Source: Betaproteobacteria bacterium (GTDB lineage Bacteria > Pseudomonadota > Gammaproteobacteria > Burkholderiales > SG8-41). From it: DNA of 33,085 nt. The translations under genes were made by a program, and so were the position numbers. Where the stretch lies: positions 1 to 33,085 of the forward strand of contig CANJQI010000044.1 of assembly GCA_947476215.1 (NCBI GenBank). The letters run 5' to 3'. Within the stretch, counting starts at the first letter, position 1. Every line of letters begins with the position of its first letter. Below the pieces are notes generated by a model. The model was given only the letters and a program-made list of their open reading frames with translations, did not search any database and had not been told where the DNA came from. Shown one piece after another: positions 16,761 to 24,739 of this stretch.

Positions 16761-17732
16761 ATGTCTATTAAAAACAAAAGCTTATGCATTTCATCCGCAG
16801 TGGTGCTGGGACTGGGCACGGGGTGGGCATACGCGCAAGGCGCAGCGCCGGCATACCCGAGCAAAGCGGTGCGCATCGTCACCAATACGCCGGGCGGCAG
16901 TACCGATCTCGCATCACGGTTGATCGCACAAGGCGTTACGGCTGCGCTGGGCCAACCAGTCATCATCGAAAACCGGCCGGCCATCGTGCTGGTTGAAATC
17001 GTGTCCAAGGCACAGCCGGACGGATATACCGTACTGGTGGAAAGCGGCACGCTGTGGATCGCACCCTTCCTGCAAAAAGTTCCTTATGACCCGATCAAGG
17101 ATTTCTCGCCCATCACCTTGCTGACGCGTGCGCCTAACCTGCTGGTCGTGCATCCCTCGCTTGCGGCACACTCGGTCAAGGAACTGATAGCGCTCGCCAA
17201 GGCCAAGCCCGGCGCGCTGAATTATGCATCGTCTACAGCGGGATCATCGAATCACCTCGCCGGCGAAATGCTCAACGCCATGGCCGGCATTAAAATCGTG
17301 CGTGTCCCCTACAACGGCACCGGGCCGGCACTCAACGGCGTGATCGGCGGCGATGTGCAGATGCTGTTCGCGAATGCGGCTGCCGGCATGCCGCATGTGA
17401 AATCGGCACGCCTGCGCGCGCTGGGCGTGGCCAGTGAAAAGCCGTCACCGCTGGCGCCAGGCTTGCCTACGTTATCAGCGTCGGGTTTGCCGGGGTTTGT
17501 CGCGGTAACGACGAATGGCATGTGGGCGCCGGCCAGGACGGCTACGCCCATCGTCAGGCGGCTCAACCAGGAGATCGTGAAATTCCTGAATTCAGCGGAG
17601 GCAAGAGACAAATTTCTGAATGCGGGATTTGAAACCGTGGCCAACTCACCGGAAGAAGCGGTGGCTGAAATCAAGACGGATATGGCGCGCATGAGCAAGG
17701 TGATCAAGGACGCCGGAATCAAAAGTGAGTAA
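16761..17732 (+). CDS. Bug-family TTT periplasmic substrate-binding protein (copy E)
   Basis: A 323-residue periplasmic receptor with a signal peptide ending WAYAQ (about 26). It has RIVTNTPGGSTDLASRLIAQ, QPDGYTVLVESGTLWIAPFLQ, VPYNGTGPALNGVIGGDV and a SKVIKDAGIKSE end. The loop after IIENRP is shortened and lacks the glycine-rich PGAGGN element (it reads AIVLVEIVSK), which should change the shape of the binding cleft. AGGGG stands 5 nt before ATG 16761. It lies 35 nt after copy D and overlaps the start of copy F, so copies C to F form one transcription unit. Relationship to C and D is clear from the shared WIAPFLQK segment. Confidence 0.87.
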   Translation: MSIKNKSLCISSAVVLGLGTGWAYAQGAAPAYPSKAVRIVTNTPGGSTDLASRLIAQGVTAALGQPVIIENRPAIVLVEIVSKAQPDGYTVLVESGTLWIAPFLQKVPYDPIKDFSPITLLTRAPNLLVVHPSLAAHSVKELIALAKAKPGALNYASSTAGSSNHLAGEMLNAMAGIKIVRVPYNGTGPALNGVIGGDVQMLFANAAAGMPHVKSARLRALGVASEKPSPLAPGLPTLSASGLPGFVAVTTNGMWAPARTATPIVRRLNQEIVKFLNSAEARDKFLNAGFETVANSPEEAVAEIKTDMARMSKVIKDAGIKSE

Positions 17733-18741
17733 TCTGGTTAGACATTGTTTCGGTGTGCGGTCTGTGGATCGCCAGCCTTGGACAACGTGCGGTTACGTTT
17801 TTCTGGTTGCTCTGCTTGACGTGTATGCTGGATACGCCTGCGCCCAGAACTATCCCGTGCGCAGTGTGCGTGTCGTCGTGCCCGTTACGCCGGGCGGAGG
17901 CACCGACTTGGTGGCGCGCATGGTCAGCCAGAAATTATCTGAAAATATCGGCCAGCCATTCGTGATTGAAAATCGTCCGGGCGCCGGCAACGTGATCGGC
18001 AGTGCCTTGGTAGCCAGTTCCAAGCCCGACGGTTACACGCTGCTGGTGGTGCCTATCAGCCACGCAGTCAATGTCAGCCTGGTCAAGCTGCCGTTTGATC
18101 CGATCGCGGATTTCGCGCCTATTGTGCACCTCGGGTCCGCGCCCAGCATAGTCGCCGTGCACCCGTCGTTACCGGTGAAGACGGTCAGCGACCTGGTGCG
18201 GCTCGCGCGCTCGCGTCCCGGCGCGATGGGTTACGGCTCCGGCGGCAATGGCAGTTCAACGCACCTCGCGGCGGAACTCCTGAAGCTGCTCGCTAAAATC
18301 AATCTTTATCATGTGCCGTACAAGGGTGGCGACCCGGCACTGGTGAGCGTCTTGAGCGGCCAGACATCGATGTGTGTCGGCAGCCTGCCCGCGGCGTTGC
18401 CACACGTCAATTCGCGCCGCTTGAAAGCGCTGGCGATTACCAGCGCAATGCGCTCGCCGGTACTGCCGGAGTTGGTGACCGTTGCCGAATCAGGTGTGCC
18501 CGGCTATGAATACTCGGGATGGTACGGACTGCTGGCACCCGCGGGCACGCCGGCGGCAGCCATAGAACGCTTGAACACCGAAGTCAACAAGGTATTACAG
18601 GACCCGGCCATCGTGCAGAAACTCGCCGCCGACGGCACGCAGCCGGTAGGCGGGACGCCGGCACACTTTGCGGACCTGATCAAAAGCGAAATCGCAAAGT
18701 GGGCCAAAGTCGTGAAGAGCGCCAATATCCGTGCGGAATAG
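17725..18741 (+). CDS. Bug-family TTT periplasmic substrate-binding protein (copy F)
   Basis: A 338-residue periplasmic receptor with the classical pattern VVVPVTPGGGTDLVARMVSQ, FVIENRPGAGNVIGSALVA and KPDGYTLLVV, then LYHVPYKGGDPALVSVLSGQ. It is therefore less related to copies C-E than they are to each other. The N-terminus (about 35 residues with CGYVFLVALLDVYAGYACAQ) acts as the signal. The chosen GTG 17725 overlaps the copy E stop by eight bases; a GTG at 17755 is an alternative. Its own stop overlaps the start of the downstream adaptor protein by 11 bases, an unusual link between a solute receptor and an efflux-type adaptor. Confidence 0.86.
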   Translation: MSNLVRHCFGVRSVDRQPWTTCGYVFLVALLDVYAGYACAQNYPVRSVRVVVPVTPGGGTDLVARMVSQKLSENIGQPFVIENRPGAGNVIGSALVASSKPDGYTLLVVPISHAVNVSLVKLPFDPIADFAPIVHLGSAPSIVAVHPSLPVKTVSDLVRLARSRPGAMGYGSGGNGSSTHLAAELLKLLAKINLYHVPYKGGDPALVSVLSGQTSMCVGSLPAALPHVNSRRLKALAITSAMRSPVLPELVTVAESGVPGYEYSGWYGLLAPAGTPAAAIERLNTEVNKVLQDPAIVQKLAADGTQPVGGTPAHFADLIKSEIAKWAKVVKSANIRAE

Positions 18742-19930
18742 TCGGCGTTTCCTTCTTGTCATCGTCGTCTTGGGCGCAGCGGGGTTTGCGGCATACAAGA
18801 AACTTCAGGGCCCGGAAGTTGAAGTCGCACGCGTGCAGGCGGGGCCGCTCGAACATTCCATCGTGGTCAGCGGAAGAGTGCAGGCTCCGAATCGCATTGA
18901 AATCGGCGCGGTGATCACGGGCCGGGTCGACAAGGTGCTGGTCGAGGAAGGTGCACTCGTTAAAACCGGTCAGCCGCTGATACTGCTCGAGTCCAGCGAA
19001 CTCAAAGCTGCTCTTGAGCAGACGCGTGCCGCCGAATTCAGTGCGCAGGCGCGCGTAGCGACGGTGCGCGAATTGGGTCTTCCGCAATCCAACGACGCCG
19101 TCACGCAAGCCGAGGCGCAAATGAAATTCGCCGAAGAGGAATACCGGCGCAATAACGACTTGCGCACCCAGGGCTTTATCAGCGAAGCGCGCCTGCAGGA
19201 TCTGGGACGTCTGCGTGACGTCGCCAGGAGCCAGATGGAATCCGCACGCACCCAGGCACGCGCGCAGGAGTCACGCGGCGTAACGTCGCGCGAGGCGGTA
19301 TTGCGTGAGCAGGAAGCGCGCGCCGCGCGCGCGCTCGCGGCATCCAGGCTCGCACAAACCACGATACGCGCATCGCTGCCGGGCACGGTGCTGGTGCGGA
19401 CCGTGGAGCCCGGTGACATTGTCAGTCCGGGCAAACGCCTGCTGACCATCAGTTCGAACAGCGAAACGCGCTTAAGCGCCCAGATCGACGAGAAGAACCT
19501 GCCCTATCTGAAAGCCGGGCAGGAAGCTCTGGTTGCCAGCGATGCATTTCCCGATCTCAAATTCAAGGCCGTGCTGTACTACATCAGTCCCGGCGTCGAT
19601 ATCACGCGCGGTTCCGTAGAAGCGCGCTTTCGGGTCGCGCAACCCCCTGACTACCTGCGTTCCGACATGACCGTATCCATCGATATCGGTGTCGGCGGCA
19701 AAACGCGTGCGCTGTCGGCACCGACCGAGGCGATACGCGGCTCCGGCAATTCGAAAACCATGCAAGTGGTGCGCGATGGCGTTACGCATAGGGCAAACGT
19801 CGAAACCGGTATACGTGCCGGCAGCCGTTCGGAAATAGTGTCTGGCATCGCCGAAGGCGACAACGTGGTCCTGACACCAGGCATAGCTGACGGCGTGCGA
19901 GTTCATGCACTGGAAACGCAGCGCCGTTGA
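18731..19930 (+). CDS. HlyD/MacA-like periplasmic adaptor (membrane fusion) protein
   Basis: A 399-residue membrane-anchored periplasmic adaptor of efflux systems. A transmembrane anchor spans about residues 6-22. Then come a first half-lipoyl segment (VVSGRVQAPNRIEIGAVITG ... VEEGALVKTGQPLILL), a long helical hairpin rich in Glu, Arg and Ala (about 90-200), the second half-lipoyl (TVEPGDIVSPGKRLLTI), a beta-barrel domain and a C-terminal membrane-proximal domain. It normally joins an inner-membrane ABC or RND pump to an outer-membrane channel. No such partner is adjacent, as the next gene is on the other strand. GTG 18731 overlaps the copy F stop by 11 bases. An export or adaptor role with an unlinked transporter is likely; the substrate is unknown. 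Confidence 0.82.
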   Translation: MRNSRRFLLVIVVLGAAGFAAYKKLQGPEVEVARVQAGPLEHSIVVSGRVQAPNRIEIGAVITGRVDKVLVEEGALVKTGQPLILLESSELKAALEQTRAAEFSAQARVATVRELGLPQSNDAVTQAEAQMKFAEEEYRRNNDLRTQGFISEARLQDLGRLRDVARSQMESARTQARAQESRGVTSREAVLREQEARAARALAASRLAQTTIRASLPGTVLVRTVEPGDIVSPGKRLLTISSNSETRLSAQIDEKNLPYLKAGQEALVASDAFPDLKFKAVLYYISPGVDITRGSVEARFRVAQPPDYLRSDMTVSIDIGVGGKTRALSAPTEAIRGSGNSKTMQVVRDGVTHRANVETGIRAGSRSEIVSGIAEGDNVVLTPGIADGVRVHALETQRR

Positions 19931-19946
19931 AATTTACGGATTCTCG

Positions 19947-19986
19947 TAACGCATTGCATTAAACAATGTTTTAAATCAATGCGTTA
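19947..19986. terminator. Inverted repeat between convergent genes
   Basis: TAACGCATTG (19947-19956) and CAATGCGTTA (19977-19986) are a perfect ten-base inverted repeat around an AT-rich loop. It spans the gap between the adaptor gene and the flavoprotein stop at 19976, a plausible bidirectional terminator. Confidence 0.5.
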
Positions 19987-21409
19987 TGGCGGGCGACTTG
20001 CCTAACCACTCCGCGATATGCTCGGCGGCTGCAAGTCCCGTCACGCCGCCCTTGGACAATCCGCCCACGTAAGCGATCTCCGGGCCGCCTTCCATGCCGC
20101 CTGCGGCAGCACCGGCCACATAAAGCCCTTCAATTGCCTTGCCATCCTCACGCAGCGCCTGCGCATGGGCGCTGATCACGATCCCGCCCATGGTGTACGT
20201 GATCCCGCTTACCGCAGGAACCGCATAAAAAGGCGGTTTTACGATGGGCATGGCTTTGTATTTTTTCGTGCTCCGCAGCGGCGTCAGCGACAACGGTTTT
20301 TCTGTCTGTTCGGCCAGCGCCTTGTTGTAGGCGGCGACGGTTGCCTGCAATGCCACGCCATTTATGCCGGCCGCCTTCGCCAGCGCCGCGAGGTCAGCCG
20401 CCTTGTGCATGGTCCCTCCCTCGTTCGCCAAATGGGGATTCGGGGGTATCAGTCCAAAGCGCCCAGGCTGCTCCCAAATATCGTGGTCGAATATGGTAAA
20501 TGCAGATAACGGGTCATCGAGTTGCGCGATGAAGTTGGCCGTATAAGTACCACCTCGTCCCTCATCGACAAAACGTTGCCCCGTTACCGTGACCACTATC
20601 CCCGCTGTCACGAGCGGATCGAGATACGGGTAAGGCCACAGCATCTCATTGGTCAGCGCATCGCGGCACAGCACATGCCCGTAAAACCGGTCCAAACCTG
20701 TGGTTGCAGCGCCGAACGCCTGCGCCATCAACAGGCCGTCGCCGCGACCCGTGCCCGCGCCACGTTGTTTGAGCCGCTCCGGATGGCCGGATATATAGCG
20801 TTTTACGAGTTCGGGGTTGCCCTGGAATCCGCCATCGGCGATGACCACCGCGCGTGCACGGTAATCCTTGTTGACACCGCCGCATTCAGCGACGACACCC
20901 GTGCACTTGCCACCTTCGTTAATCAACGACCGGGCGCGGGTATTGCGGACCACGGCACCGCCGCGCTTGTTCAGTTGCTGCTCAAGGGTACGCAACAGTA
21001 CGTCACCGCTGCGCCCTTCCCAGTCCAGTCCGGGACGCACTCGACCCGGCGGCGCCAATGTCCACTTATGGTGTTCGGAACCGCTGGCGCGTATGAACTT
21101 CAACCCCTCTTCCTGCAGCCAGCGCACGGCTCGCCGGCCATGCGTGGAGATGACTTTGGCCAGATCGTCACGCACAAACCCCGCGCTATAATCGATGATG
21201 AGCTGGCGCTGCGTTTCTTCTTCGAGCATGATGTCGCGCGTGCAGATGTGCAGCGTGCCGCCGGTATAACGCGAATTGCACGGATACCTGTCATCCCCCT
21301 GTTCGAGCACCGTCGCTTTCAAACCCAATTGCGCCGCGCGGTTGGCCGCGATCATGCCGCCGATTCCACCGCCTATGACTATGACATCCTGATCCGCACC
21401 AGTACTCAC
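19976..21409 (-). CDS. FAD-dependent oxidoreductase, fumarate reductase/flavocytochrome c superfamily
   Basis: A 477-residue soluble flavoprotein. The dinucleotide motif is VIVIGGGIGGMIAANRAAQLG near the N-terminus, followed by VLEQGDDRYPCNSRYTGGT. The C-terminal FAD segment is TMGGIVISAHAQAL then IEGLYVAGAAAGGMEG. It belongs to the same superfamily as the TcuA-like protein at 5391 but differs in active-site stretches, so it likely acts on another substrate by alpha,beta-dehydrogenation or the reverse. GTG 21409 is selected because GGAG lies 7 nt upstream and the protein begins just before the FAD motif; an upstream in-frame start at 21547 would run into the opposing gene. It is divergent, 60 nt away, from PrpD-like gene 2, suggesting shared regulation and pathway. 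Confidence 0.85.
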   Translation of the reverse strand: MSTGADQDVIVIGGGIGGMIAANRAAQLGLKATVLEQGDDRYPCNSRYTGGTLHICTRDIMLEEETQRQLIIDYSAGFVRDDLAKVISTHGRRAVRWLQEEGLKFIRASGSEHHKWTLAPPGRVRPGLDWEGRSGDVLLRTLEQQLNKRGGAVVRNTRARSLINEGGKCTGVVAECGGVNKDYRARAVVIADGGFQGNPELVKRYISGHPERLKQRGAGTGRGDGLLMAQAFGAATTGLDRFYGHVLCRDALTNEMLWPYPYLDPLVTAGIVVTVTGQRFVDEGRGGTYTANFIAQLDDPLSAFTIFDHDIWEQPGRFGLIPPNPHLANEGGTMHKAADLAALAKAAGINGVALQATVAAYNKALAEQTEKPLSLTPLRSTKKYKAMPIVKPPFYAVPAVSGITYTMGGIVISAHAQALREDGKAIEGLYVAGAAAGGMEGGPEIAYVGGLSKGGVTGLAAAEHIAEWLGKSPAITH

Positions 21410-21432
21410 AAATATTCTCCACTTATAGCGTT

Positions 21433-21441
21433 TGTTATAAT
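21433..21441 (+). promoter_or_regulatory. Extended -10 promoter for PrpD-like gene 2
   Basis: TG-T-TATAAT (21433-21441) is a perfect extended -10, placing the start near 21448 and the AAGGA ribosome site of the ATG at 21470 in a short leader. TTTGT/ACAAA arms flank the box (about 21431-21453) and may be an operator. TATAAG on the minus strand nearby could serve the divergent flavoprotein gene. Confidence 0.55.
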
Positions 21442-21469
21442 CGATTGCACAAAAAAAGGATGAGCCCTC

Positions 21470-22822
21470 ATGGATAGCACCGCCGATTATATTAGTTCTT
21501 ATGCAGCCGAGCTTGCTTACACGGATTTGAATCCCAAGGCGTTGCACGCCGTCAAGAGAAGCCTGATCGATTCCCTCGGTTGCGCGCTCGGCGCATTTGC
21601 CGCGGAACCCGTGAAGATCGCCCGGCGACTCGCATCGCGCACCAGCAGCACGACGCCTGCAACGTTATTCGGAACCCACATCAAGACCACGCCCGAGATG
21701 GCGACGTTTGTGAACGGCATCATGGTGCGTTATCTGGATTTCAGCGACGACTACATCAACAATGACGGTCCGCATCCCAGCGACAATATACCGGCGGTAT
21801 TGGCCATCGCCGAGGCCATGCATGCCGATGGTAAAGCGCTCGTCAGCGGCATCGTGCTTGCCTATGAGCTGGTCGACCGTCTCGTCGACAGTGCCCACTT
21901 CAGAACCCGGGGTTGGGACTACGTAACGGAAACATCGATAGGCAGCGCGCTGGGCGCGGGGAAAGTTCTGGGCTTGTCGAAGCATGCGATGGCGCAGGCG
22001 CTGGCACTCGCCATCGCACCGAATATCGCGGTGCGGCAAACGCGGGCGAGCGAATTGTCGATGTGGAAAGGCTGCGCGGGCCCAAACGGCGCACGCAACG
22101 GTTTATTCGCGGCATTGCTTGCCTCGGAAGGCATGTCGGGCCCCGAGGAAATCATCGAAGGACAATACGGCCTGTGGAAACAGGTGACCGGCCAATTTGC
22201 GCTCGCGCCCTTCGGCGGCAAAGAACGCCCGTACATGATAGAGGAAACGTTCTTCAAATCCATACCGGTGATGTATACCAGCATGTCTCCGGTGGAGACG
22301 GCCCTCAAGTTGCATCCGGAAGTCAACGTCGACGATATCGAATCCATAGACGTTGAAGTCGATGCATTTTCGCTGGCAACCGGCGACAGCCCCGCCAAGC
22401 ACGACCCGCATACGCGCGAGACCGCCGATCACAGCACACCCTATCTGATCGCCGCCGCCCTCGTGGACGGGAAAATTTCAGAAGCGACTTTTACGCCGCA
22501 GCGTTATCGCGACCCGAAGATTCTCGACCTGCTGCGCAGACTGGTCATGCGCGAGAACCCCCAGTTCACGACGGAATGGCCCAAAACTTTCCAGTGTCGC
22601 ATCGAAGTCAAAGGCAAATCGGGCAAACAATGGACCGCACACTTGAAGCACCCGAAAGGGCACCCCGAAAATCCGATGAGCGATCGCGATATCGAGGAAA
22701 AGTTTCTGAAGCTGACGCACGAGACACTGACACCCAAGCAGGCGCGTAACGCGATCGATCTGGTGTGGCGGCTGGAAGAAATCAGGGATGTCGGGGAAAT
22801 TTGCGCCGCGATTGTGGTCTGA
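21470..22822 (+). CDS. MmgE/PrpD-family protein 2
   Basis: A 450-residue cytosolic MmgE/PrpD-fold protein. Landmarks are the N-terminal VKRSLIDSLGCALGAF, then MVRYLDFSDDYINNDGPHPSDNIPAVLAIAE (in part), VLAYELVDRLVDSAHFRTRGWDYVTETSIG (in part), and C-terminal HPEVNVDDIESIDVEVDAF followed by DHSTPYLIAAALVDG. The DHS-PY-IA-AL element is the family's usual C-terminal signature and is closer to canonical PrpD than in protein 1. It probably acts as a dehydratase or isomerase on a citrate-like acid. AGGA lies 9 nt before the ATG. It is followed 129 nt later by the selenoprotein gene on the same strand, and divergent to the flavoprotein gene. Confidence 0.9.
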   Translation: MDSTADYISSYAAELAYTDLNPKALHAVKRSLIDSLGCALGAFAAEPVKIARRLASRTSSTTPATLFGTHIKTTPEMATFVNGIMVRYLDFSDDYINNDGPHPSDNIPAVLAIAEAMHADGKALVSGIVLAYELVDRLVDSAHFRTRGWDYVTETSIGSALGAGKVLGLSKHAMAQALALAIAPNIAVRQTRASELSMWKGCAGPNGARNGLFAALLASEGMSGPEEIIEGQYGLWKQVTGQFALAPFGGKERPYMIEETFFKSIPVMYTSMSPVETALKLHPEVNVDDIESIDVEVDAFSLATGDSPAKHDPHTRETADHSTPYLIAAALVDGKISEATFTPQRYRDPKILDLLRRLVMRENPQFTTEWPKTFQCRIEVKGKSGKQWTAHLKHPKGHPENPMSDRDIEEKFLKLTHETLTPKQARNAIDLVWRLEEIRDVGEICAAIVV

Positions 22823-22888
22823 CGATTTCCGATGGACAGTATCAGCGTTTGACCGCATCAACCTCGACCGTGGTTTGGTTCTGCGTGC

Positions 22889-22902
22889 TTTGCATGTGCA
22901 AA
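22889..22902. promoter_or_regulatory. 14-base dyad upstream of the selenoprotein gene
   Basis: TTTGCA-TG-TGCAAA is a perfect dyad with a two-base centre, in the 129 nt gap between PrpD-like gene 2 and the selenoprotein gene. The centre is too small for a stable RNA hairpin, so a protein-binding operator is more likely. No clear promoter was recognised beside it. Confidence 0.3.
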
Positions 22903-22951
22903 CCCGCGTTGGCGCGTCAGTGAATAACTCACCCTACGGATGGAGAACGCC

Positions 22952-24694
22952 ATGTCAGCAGCGAGCAACGATGGTTACTATGAAGCGTACTGGCCGCGCA
23001 CGCCGCGTCAGACCAAGATCAAGCCGTTGGCGCCGCGACTCAACACACTCGAAGGCAAAGTGGTTGCCCAGCTTTGGGACAACGTTTTTCGCGGTGATGA
23101 AATATTTTTGATCCTTGAGGAAGCGCTCAAGGCGCGATTTCCTGGTATCCGCTTCATAAACTGGCGCGATTTCGGTTCCATCCATGGCGGCACGGAACGC
23201 GAAATACTCGCCGGGCTACCGGCAAAATTCAAAGAAATGGGGGTAGACGCGGTCATCTGCGGCATGGCCTGTTGAGGCAGCTGTACGCCCGCCGTGTTGC
23301 GGGCCAGTGCAGTGTGCGAGACAGCGGGGGTGCCGACTGCGTCACTGACGTGCGAGGGATTTCTGACCGCCGCGGCGGCGACATCGATCGGATTGGGTTA
23401 CCCCAATCTCCCGGTGGCCATGGTTCCGGGCCATGTCGGCACGCAAAGCGCGGACGAAATGCGCCGCAACATCCTCGAGGTTACGGTCGATCGCGTCATC
23501 GAGAACCTGACACGCATGCCGGCTATCGTAGGCACCAAGGGCGAACCGGGCGCGCGCGACATCGTGTGCAAAGGCGGATACCAAGCCATCAATCGTTACT
23601 TTTATAAGAACGAACTCAGCGATGGCTTGCCCATCGTCCCGCCGACTCACGAGGAAATCGACAAATTCCTGCGTTTCGTCGACCGCGATCCCAATGAGGT
23701 GCTGGGGATTATCCTGCCTGACAGCCGCGCGGCGACGATCTGGAGCGTTGCGGTCAATGGCGTCATGGCGGGCTGCCGCCCCGAGTACATGCCGGTGCTG
23801 GTGGCGCTGATCGAAGCCATGTGCGACCCGGCCTATGGCGTCGAACATAGCGGCAACACGCCGGGGGGCGAGACTTTGATCACCATCAATGGCCCCATCA
23901 TCAAGCAACTCGAATTCAACTACACACAGGGAGCGATGCGCGACGGCTTCATGCCGAACACATCCATCGGTCGATTCTGGCGCCTGTACCTGCGTAACGT
24001 CGCGGGATTTCTGCTCCATAAAAATGACAAGTGCACGCACGGCACGACGTGGCGCGTGGTCATGGCCGAGAACGAAGACGTGCTGAAGAAGATCAACTGG
24101 GAAACCACCAGTCAGGAGATGGGATACGCGGCGGGCGACAACACGGTGACGGTTGCCCGATATACGGCTGGCGGCTCGTTTCCATCAGTATCGGGCAGCA
24201 CGCCGGAGGAAATATTGCCCTACATCGCGGACGCGGTATTGAAGTACCACAGCTGGCACATACATTTCACGCAGAACGGCAATGAAACGCTGCGTCCGCT
24301 GGTGGTGTTCAGCCCCATCATCGCGGAAACCATAGCCAAGGCCGGCTGGTCCAAGCACGATGTCAAACGCTACTTTTTCGAGCACACGAAGATGAAGGCC
24401 GGAGACTTCGAACACGTGTTACGCGACTGGACCGTCAAAGGCCAGTGGAGCCTCGCGGAGCGCGTGCAACTGGGCGACATGCCGAAGTTGTTCCACGAAT
24501 CGGATGATCCTGACCGCATGGTGCCCATCGTGTGGGATCCCAAGGATTTCATGATCGCGGTGAGCGGTGATCCGCTGCGCAATACGGCCTATGTGTTCGC
24601 CCATAATGCGTTCATGGGCTATCCCGTCGGCAAGAAGATCAAACTGGTCAAGGACTGGGAGAACATGCTGGCTGCAGCCAAGGCCGCTGACTAG
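22952..24694 (+). CDS. UGSC-family selenoprotein (in-frame TGA = selenocysteine) with C-terminal domain of unknown function
   Basis: A 580-residue protein if TGA 23273-23275 is read as selenocysteine (Sec108). The codons around it are GCC-TGT-TGA-GGC-AGC-TGT, giving Ala-Cys-Sec-Gly-Ser-Cys. This is the motif that names the UGSC family, a UxxC redox pair resembling thioredoxin CxxC. The frame is open without a break on both sides. Residues 1-~205 form the UGSC domain (YEAYWPRTP, LAPRLNTLEGK, FRGDEIF, then after Sec TPAVLRASAVCE and VAMVPGHVG). Residues ~220-580 start with DGLPIVPPT (224-232), then VNGVMAGCRPEYMPV, a conserved second domain of unknown function. GGAG stands 6 nt before ATG 22952; an in-frame ATG at 22940 is less likely. 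A SECIS-like hairpin follows the TGA. Redox chemistry is inferred; the reaction is unknown. Confidence 0.85.
23281..23307 (+). promoter_or_regulatory. Bacterial SECIS-like hairpin after the Sec codon
   Basis: Lower stem CTG (23281-23283)/CAG (23305-23307), a bulge TAC (23284-23286, containing U), upper stem GCCCGC (23287-23292)/GCGGGC (23299-23304) and a six-base loop CGUGUU (23293-23298). The loop begins 17 nt after TGA and has G in its second position, fitting the described distance and loop rules for bacterial SECIS elements bound by SelB. Confidence 0.75.
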
Positions 24695-24739
24695 CGAATT
24701 GGGTTGCGAGCCGCTCATTCCGGGACAGCACCACCGTCT

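Noticed and set aside
23273-23275. TGA as a nonsense mutation making a pseudogene
   Set aside because: The frame stays open and conserved for over 1.4 kb after it, the codon sits exactly in a Cys-X-Gly-Ser-Cys motif, and a SECIS-like hairpin follows.
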